A stretch of 64,000 nt of DNA from Anoplopoma fimbria (Eukaryota; Chordata; Actinopteri; Perciformes; Anoplopomatidae): NCBI RefSeq assembly GCF_027596085.1, contig NC_072469.1:12793914-12857913 (forward strand), written 5' to 3'. The position numbers and the translations under genes are program-made. Of this stretch, positions 9,605 through 64,000 are shown one piece after another (the stretch's first letter is position 1; every line of letters starts with the position of its first letter). Under the pieces are notes generated by a model, which was given only the letters and a program-made list of their open reading frames with translations, had not been told where the DNA came from and did not search any database.

Positions 9605-10330
9605 AGAAATCGTGTCAATCTTGAATTTTTGAAATGTATATATACTTACATTTTATATATTTGATATTGTCTACTTGTGTAAGATCGGGACAAAAAATGC
9701 TAAAGGGAAGATCAAAGGGTCAGAAATCATTGCAATTCATCCTGTGGGGACCATGAATCGGCCAATTGAAGGTTGTCTTTGTTCTCATGGTATTTTGAAT
9801 CAATTTTGCTAAATGTTTTGACAGACTAAGCAAAGCCAATGGAAGATAAAAGACAATGTAACAACAGAAAGGCTAAAAAGAGGATGAGAAAACAGAACAA
9901 TACATATAAACAATTTAGAAAATAGCAATGGAATAAATGTAAAAAAAGAGAAAAGGAAATATAAGCAATAAAATGATAAAACAATAAAAGACGATAAAAG
10001 CAAGTCTATAAAATGAGTTTTAGGGGTTATTTGAAATGGATTACTAATAATGCAAGCCTGATCTCCTCAGACAAGTCGTTCCCCTTTGGTTTTAAGCCTC
10101 GACTTTGGAACAGCCAGAAAGGCCCCGCCTGAGGATCTAAGGCTGCGAGCTGGCTCATTAGGGGGCCAACATTTCTGCTAAATGCCTTTGGGCCATACCC
10201 ATACGTGCTCTAAAAATGATCAGTAAAATCTTAAAATCAATTGAGCCAATGGAAAGAAGCTAGTTGAAGAAAAGAGAGTGACTCTTAAATTCATGCCAGA
10301 CAAGAAAGAGTTAAATTAGTTGATTATATT
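9605..10330. repeat. Degenerate interspersed repeats
   Basis: The stretch 9605-9765 resembles 4330-4470, sharing TCAATCTTGAATT and a GACCATGAATC core. Positions 10040-10310 contain CTCAGACAAGTCGTTCC, CCTGAGGATCTAAGGCTG and TCTTAAAATCAATTGAGCCA, the vocabulary of a common teleost repeat. Neither has clear ends. Confidence 0.45.
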
Positions 10331-10589
10331 TTATGTATATTTGATTTTGGAGATGATTCTTATTTGAGGGAAGCCAGACTGGTATTGGCAAAACTAAAAG
10401 GTATACTAACTATACTAATACTAAAGAAAAGCAGCTGGTTGGCTGTAGGGGTTTTACTGTTTCTGAAAATTGATTGACAGTTAGAATAAAGTTTGATGAT
10501 TCAGATATCTGAAATCATCTGTTGTAAATATCAGATTTTGGTGTCAGTGGCGCAGAATATACAGGACCAAATATTTAGAGCCTCCATTT

Positions 10590-11195
10590 TTCCACTGACT
10601 ATTACCACCCATCCATCTCATTCATCCATCCATCCCTCCATCCATCCTACACCCATCAACCCATCGTTCCATGCATCCCTTCCTCCATCCATCCATCATC
10701 CAACTATTCATCTATCTATCAATCCATCCATCGACACATCCACCAAACCATCCATCTTACAGCCCTACACCCATCCATCCATCCATCCATTGCTTCCTCC
10801 ATCCATCCACCCATCCACCCATCCATTCATCCATTCATCCATTCATCCATCCATCTATCCACCCATCCATCCACCCATCCATCATCCATCCATCCATCTA
10901 TCCATCCATCCATCCACCCATCCATTTATCCATCCATCCACCCATCCATCCATCAATCATCCATCCTCCCATCCACCTATCCATCCACTTATCTGCTTAT
11001 ACAGTGCTGAGTCACGGGGGCAGAAGGCTTATTAGGATATTCCAGATGTTCCTCTCCCCAGACACGTTTCCACCTCTTCCTAGAGAACCTCAGGTTGCTC
11101 CCAGGCCAGACAAGGCATGTACTCCCTCCAGCATGTTCTCGGCCTACCCTGAGGCCTCCAACCCCCTAAGGGGGAGAGGTGAGGCAGAGGAACCT
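10590..11195 (-). mobile_element. Minus-strand LINE 3' end with expanded GGAT tail
   Basis: Read on the minus strand, 11195-10995 corresponds to the final coding region of the same LINE type seen at 50648-52817. The equivalents of WRDYISRLAWERLG and RTLLSLLPRDPAPDKR are recognisable through stops. It runs into an imperfect (GGAT)n tract of about 390 bp at 10600-10990. The tetranucleotide array is therefore best explained as an expanded LINE tail, not as an independent satellite. Confidence 0.7.
10596..10990. repeat. Imperfect (CATC)n/(GGAT)n tetranucleotide array
   Basis: Roughly 390 bp is dominated by CATC units with CACC, TATC and CATT variants. On the plus strand it produces long Ser-Ile-His-Pro frames that are artefacts of the repeat. 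Confidence 0.9.
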
Positions 11196-11199
11196 GATT

Positions 11200-11760
11200 T
11201 TTTCCACAGATTATTTGTCTCATGTACTAATGTCAGTATAAAGTGACGTTTGTGAAAATATGTTTAAAAGCTATTTTTATAAATGTCAACAACTCCAGAA
11301 TCAACCACAGTGCGCTGGAGGGCCTAATGACCTCAGTATTCCTAAAATCTTGCTTATGTCGTGGCAATAACAGTTATCTCAACACATGCTATAATTATCA
11401 TTGATCATTTATATTTCTATTGTGGGAGTAATTACTAATCAATGTACATTATGTTGTAAAATATTTCAGATATGTTTGAAAACATTTCATGTATGATTGA
11501 AGGAAATAATGAATGAATAGTGTGAGAAGTTCAGGTTCTTTAGTCCTATCACTTGTGCAACAATTACAGAGAAGCAGTCCTTGGCAATAAAAATCTTAAG
11601 CCTCAGGCACCTCCAACAATGCTCATTAAATATGTATGAAGGGAAAATCCTGCAAGTACAAGCAAAATCTGAATCCCAGACATACAAAATAGTGAGCAAA
11701 AATATAAACAATCGAATATAAATCAATTAATATAAATTAGTTTGGACAAAATTGTGTAGG
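11200..11760. other. AT-rich intergenic stretch
   Basis: No gene, RNA or bounded repeat was recognised. The sequence is AT-rich with only short open frames. Confidence 0.4.
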
Positions 11761-12050
11761 CAGAGTGCAGCAATCTTCTGGCCTGCAGGATGAGGCTCTC
11801 CCTGAGCCTGGTGGTTTGGGACCGGATGCTGCGGTACGGTCTGCCGGACAGTAGTCCCATTGATGGAGATGGGGGACGTGTCCTTCTCCCTGTCTCTTTC
11901 TGTCATCTACAATCAGCTCCTTAGTTTTGCTGACATTGAGATGGAGGTTGTTGTCCTGACAACAAGAAGTATGACCAGCTCTCTTGTTTTTACCAGGCTG
12001 TAAACATGTTTGATTCTGCTGAAAATGTGGACATTTTAACATGTTCATCT
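11761..12050 (-). pseudogene. LINE reverse transcriptase fragment
   Basis: The minus strand reads NNLHLNVSKTKELIVD, a motif from the end of the palm and the thumb in several teleost LINE reverse transcriptases. Shifted frames then run toward the C-terminal part, reading YRSIRSQTTRLRESL at about 11790-11840. Frameshifts break the reading. It is a 5'-truncated, inactive fragment, and its clade is not assigned. Confidence 0.6.
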
Positions 12051-12059
12051 ATGGGGTTT

Positions 12060-12960
12060 GACTAGTTTTGGGGGCCAGCCTCCAGTGGCGGTTTATGGAA
12101 CTGCAGTTTTTGGCACTTCCATGATGGCTTCAGTTCTCAGCAGCAGAGGTTGCCGCTTGGTCACAGTAAGTTGAGCTGAGGTTTCAGACTAATGAAAGAG
12201 CACTTTAAGCCGGGGTAGGCAACTTTGGTGCAACCAGCGGAAGAAGGCTTGATTCAAAGCATGCGTTCCTCCATCCTCTAAAGTGTGGAGGTATTTTAGA
12301 CAGAGACTCAGCAACGCAGTGCTCTGGAAACTTTCCAAACTGGGAATGGCTTATCACAGCAGTGCAACTGTTATGCATGAACACTTCTGAAAGTGAGAGC
12401 ATCCCGTATTGGTCAATTCGGGAGCAAGACAGCACCGTGTCTTGTTTACTTTTTGTCCCCACCAAAACATGATATATCAGGAAAACATTCTTCAATATTT
12501 ATTATGGGTAAATTATTAGTATATTAATCAGGATTTTAAAAATGTGTCTTCAGCATAATTAATGAGTTAGTTGTGAGTGTAATCCACTAATAAAAAAAAA
12601 TGGTTTTCATTGTGCAACACTCTGGTGACATGACAGCAACAGATACCGGATTATTTTCTTCTCTGTTTTTCTCTTTTGTCAGAGCATTTAATTTATCAAT
12701 CGCTGTCAGTATATAAGGAGAATTTCTACAAACATGATAACAAAAAAAAATCTAAGATAAATCACCTGCCCTGGCTTTAAGAAGGCAGCAGAGATTCTCC
12801 TGAATGAGGGACCTTGAATGATGGAGCAGATTCTACTGTTCCACTGTAGCAAGTAATTCTGTTTGCACGCATCAGCTAGATGCCAAAATTGTAAATGCAA
12901 ATAAAACAGGTACAAGCACTAATACATGAACAGCGTTTGATTGCTGCTCAGAGCAGGTGC
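12060..12960. other. Intergenic sequence with an old repeat near 12,070-12,180
   Basis: The segment 12070-12180 (CTCCAGTGGCGGTTTATGGA, then GGCACTTCC, then AGAGGTTGCCGCTTGG) resembles a dispersed fish repeat. Related words recur near 43,530. The rest holds no recognised feature. Confidence 0.4.
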
Positions 12961-12986
12961 AGCCTTTGTTTGTGTCTGTGTGTTTT

Positions 12987-13009
12987 GGGGGGGTGGGGGT
13001 GGGTGGGGG
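12987..13009 (+). promoter_or_regulatory. Candidate G-quadruplex
   Basis: Four G runs of 7, 5, 3 and 5 are separated by single T residues. This is a textbook short-loop G4-forming sequence about 1.3 kb upstream of the tgfbr1 start codon. A regulatory role is not shown. Confidence 0.6.
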
Positions 13010-13189
13010 TAAAGTTTCCTTTGCATTTAGCAACATCTGTTAAAGTTAATATAATATTAAGGTTATATATTGCATCCTATTAATTTTCTCCTGTTTATGT
13101 TGCTCCGTTATTTTGACCAGCAGCATAATCTTCTTATTTCCATCTTTTGGGCACAAATACAATAAATATGTATGACAGCGTACCAAGCG

Positions 13190-13354
13190 TATTTGTGTGT
13201 TTGTGTGGGTGTGGGTGCAGGCAGGGCTGTGTGGGGCTCAGTTGGACATCAAATAATAGGCCATCATCAATCCCTGTCACACTCTCCAGGGACCAGGGAG
13301 GAGGGGGAATGGGGGCCAGGTCAAGAGCGTGTGTGTGTGTGTGTGTGTGTCTGT

Positions 13355-13390
<36 letters not shown>

Positions 13391-13545
13391 CTACTCTAAG
13401 CGATGGAGTAAATGTGGACGAGACAAAGGAAGGGTTATAGGCTTTAGAACAATGTAGGAGGGATGTGTGTGTGTAAGCTGCCGTGATGGTGTAGAGCATC
13501 TGCCTTTGAGAGTGTGTGTGGGTGTGTGTGCGTGTGTGTGTGTGT
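13190..13545. repeat. Imperfect GT-rich microsatellite region
   Basis: The main (GT)n tract is 13329-13388, with looser GT stretches at 13193-13220 and 13465-13545. These create alternating Cys/Val and Thr/His frames that are not genes. Confidence 0.9.
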
Positions 13546-13549
13546 GAAA

Positions 13550-14100
13550 GACTGTGACCATGCACACAGGCCTAGCCACAGCATGTCATTGAGGATATCT
13601 TATCTGCAGAGAGTGGCAGCAGTAAGAATGTTATCTCCGCTCGCTGCTGATGTTATTATTATGATATGTTTCCTTCAGTCATAGCCAAGGTGACATGTTC
13701 TTTCTCATCTTCCTTGCTGTCATCCTCTGGCACTGAAAGATTTATTTCCCCCGCCTCACAAAGTGTACTTTTCTGTGGAAGTTTCTATTTAAAGCAAGGC
13801 TGGGTGAGCGATATTCAGAGAAACCATACACATCCCATATGTTTAGCCTTTGACTATGCTGGAGTTTTTCCCAATGTGTTCAGACTGAGAAGCAGTAAAT
13901 ATCAGACTGAAATAGTTGAAAGTATTAAAATGATATGTAATAATAGGTAGTTTTAGGAGTTATTCTTTTTACTACCAAGGTGGTTGTCAAACTAGAACCC
14001 GTAAATAACCAAAACACCTATCTATTATAGAGTAATACATTACTGTGGCTGTAACTTGTTCAATGCATACTTTTCTTGTTATAGTGAATAGCAACAGTGT
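13550..14100. other. Sequence upstream of the tgfbr1 promoter
   Basis: No coding signal or defined repeat was recognised. It precedes the GC-rich promoter. Confidence 0.4.
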
Positions 14101-14126
14101 TTGTTTACAGCAGTGGTAGAGTTGCT

Positions 14127-14289
14127 AAAGTGGGGCGGGGTGTGGTAGTCGTTCCGCCAATCAGCAACGCTCTTTCTACGAGCTCGCGCCGGAGAGGCGG
14201 GACTCGCGGCCCTCTCAGCCAATCAGCGTCTACCTTCCCCAGCGCTGGGAGAAGTTAGCAGTCGGCTGCCAGTCCGGTCCGTAGCCACG
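14127..14289 (+). promoter_or_regulatory. GC-rich, TATA-less tgfbr1 promoter region
   Basis: This CpG-rich block immediately precedes exon 1. It contains a GC box (TGGGGCGGGG at 14131-14140), two CCAAT boxes in the same orientation (CCAATCAGC at 14157-14165 and CCAATCAGCG at 14219-14228), and a second GC box (GAGGCGGGAC at 14195-14204). No TATA box is seen. Spaced NF-Y and Sp1-type sites are typical of a broadly expressed gene. The transcription start itself cannot be placed. Confidence 0.7.

Positions 14290-64000
<49,711 letters not shown>

Noticed and set aside
10493..11246. Long Ser-Ile-His-Pro repeat frames, at first glance a repeat-protein gene or a CRISPR-like array
   Set aside because: They are translations of an imperfect CATC tetranucleotide array. 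Units are 4 bp, there are no unique spacers, and the flank is a LINE end.
11761..12050. Possible host gene exon on the minus strand (NNLHLNVSKTKELIVD)
   Set aside because: The motif belongs to reverse transcriptases of fish LINEs, and frameshifts break the rest.
13134..13579. Cys-Val and Thr-His frames
   Set aside because: These are artefacts of GT/CA dinucleotide repeats. The same applies to similar frames at 15.3, 21.8, 26.0, 38.6, 39.4, 44.6 and 58.3 kb.

Overview
This is a window of nuclear DNA from a ray-finned (teleost) fish. The evidence is: long introns with GT-AG splice sites; a methionine-rich gamma-M crystallin of the kind found in fish lenses; very many long (CA)n/(GT)n microsatellites; and fish-type LINE, SINE and hAT elements. 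Nothing prokaryotic, plasmid or phage-like is present. Most long open frames are shadows of exons, transposons or dinucleotide repeats.

Layout. Positions 1-1690 are intergenic with a short direct duplication and a MITE-like patch. A complete two-exon gamma-M crystallin gene lies on the minus strand (1730-2377), with a TATA box, a Maf-type element and a polyadenylation signal. From 3.7 to 8 kb lies a tandemly duplicated segment of an old L2-type LINE. The second copy carries a 1.86-kb hAT element with perfect 8-bp target duplications; the first copy preserves the unoccupied site. From 8 to 14 kb there are old repeats, including a minus-strand LINE end with an expanded GGAT tail.

From 14,290 to the end of the window, the plus strand carries the TGF-beta type I receptor gene (tgfbr1, ALK5). 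Eight complete coding exons and the first 40 nt of the ninth are present, with all phases joining. They encode a short signal peptide, a ten-cysteine ectodomain, a transmembrane helix, the GS box and nearly all of the kinase domain. Intron 1 is about 24.8 kb. Intron 6 (10.4 kb) is swollen by a second near-identical hAT copy, a TTAA-flanked MITE and an internally deleted LINE with a 10-bp target duplication. The 3' end of the gene lies beyond the window.

The two host genes are neighbours with no evident functional link: one is a lens structural protein, the other a ubiquitous signalling receptor. The most interesting signals are: an unusual Ala/Gly-His6 insertion in the receptor's juxtamembrane segment; a CA tract 13 nt into intron 2, with a stop codon before it that would give a soluble ectodomain if the intron were retained; the internal filled-site/empty-site pair for the hAT element; and the uneven divergence between the two hAT copies. 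I did not find a convincing undescribed gene system.
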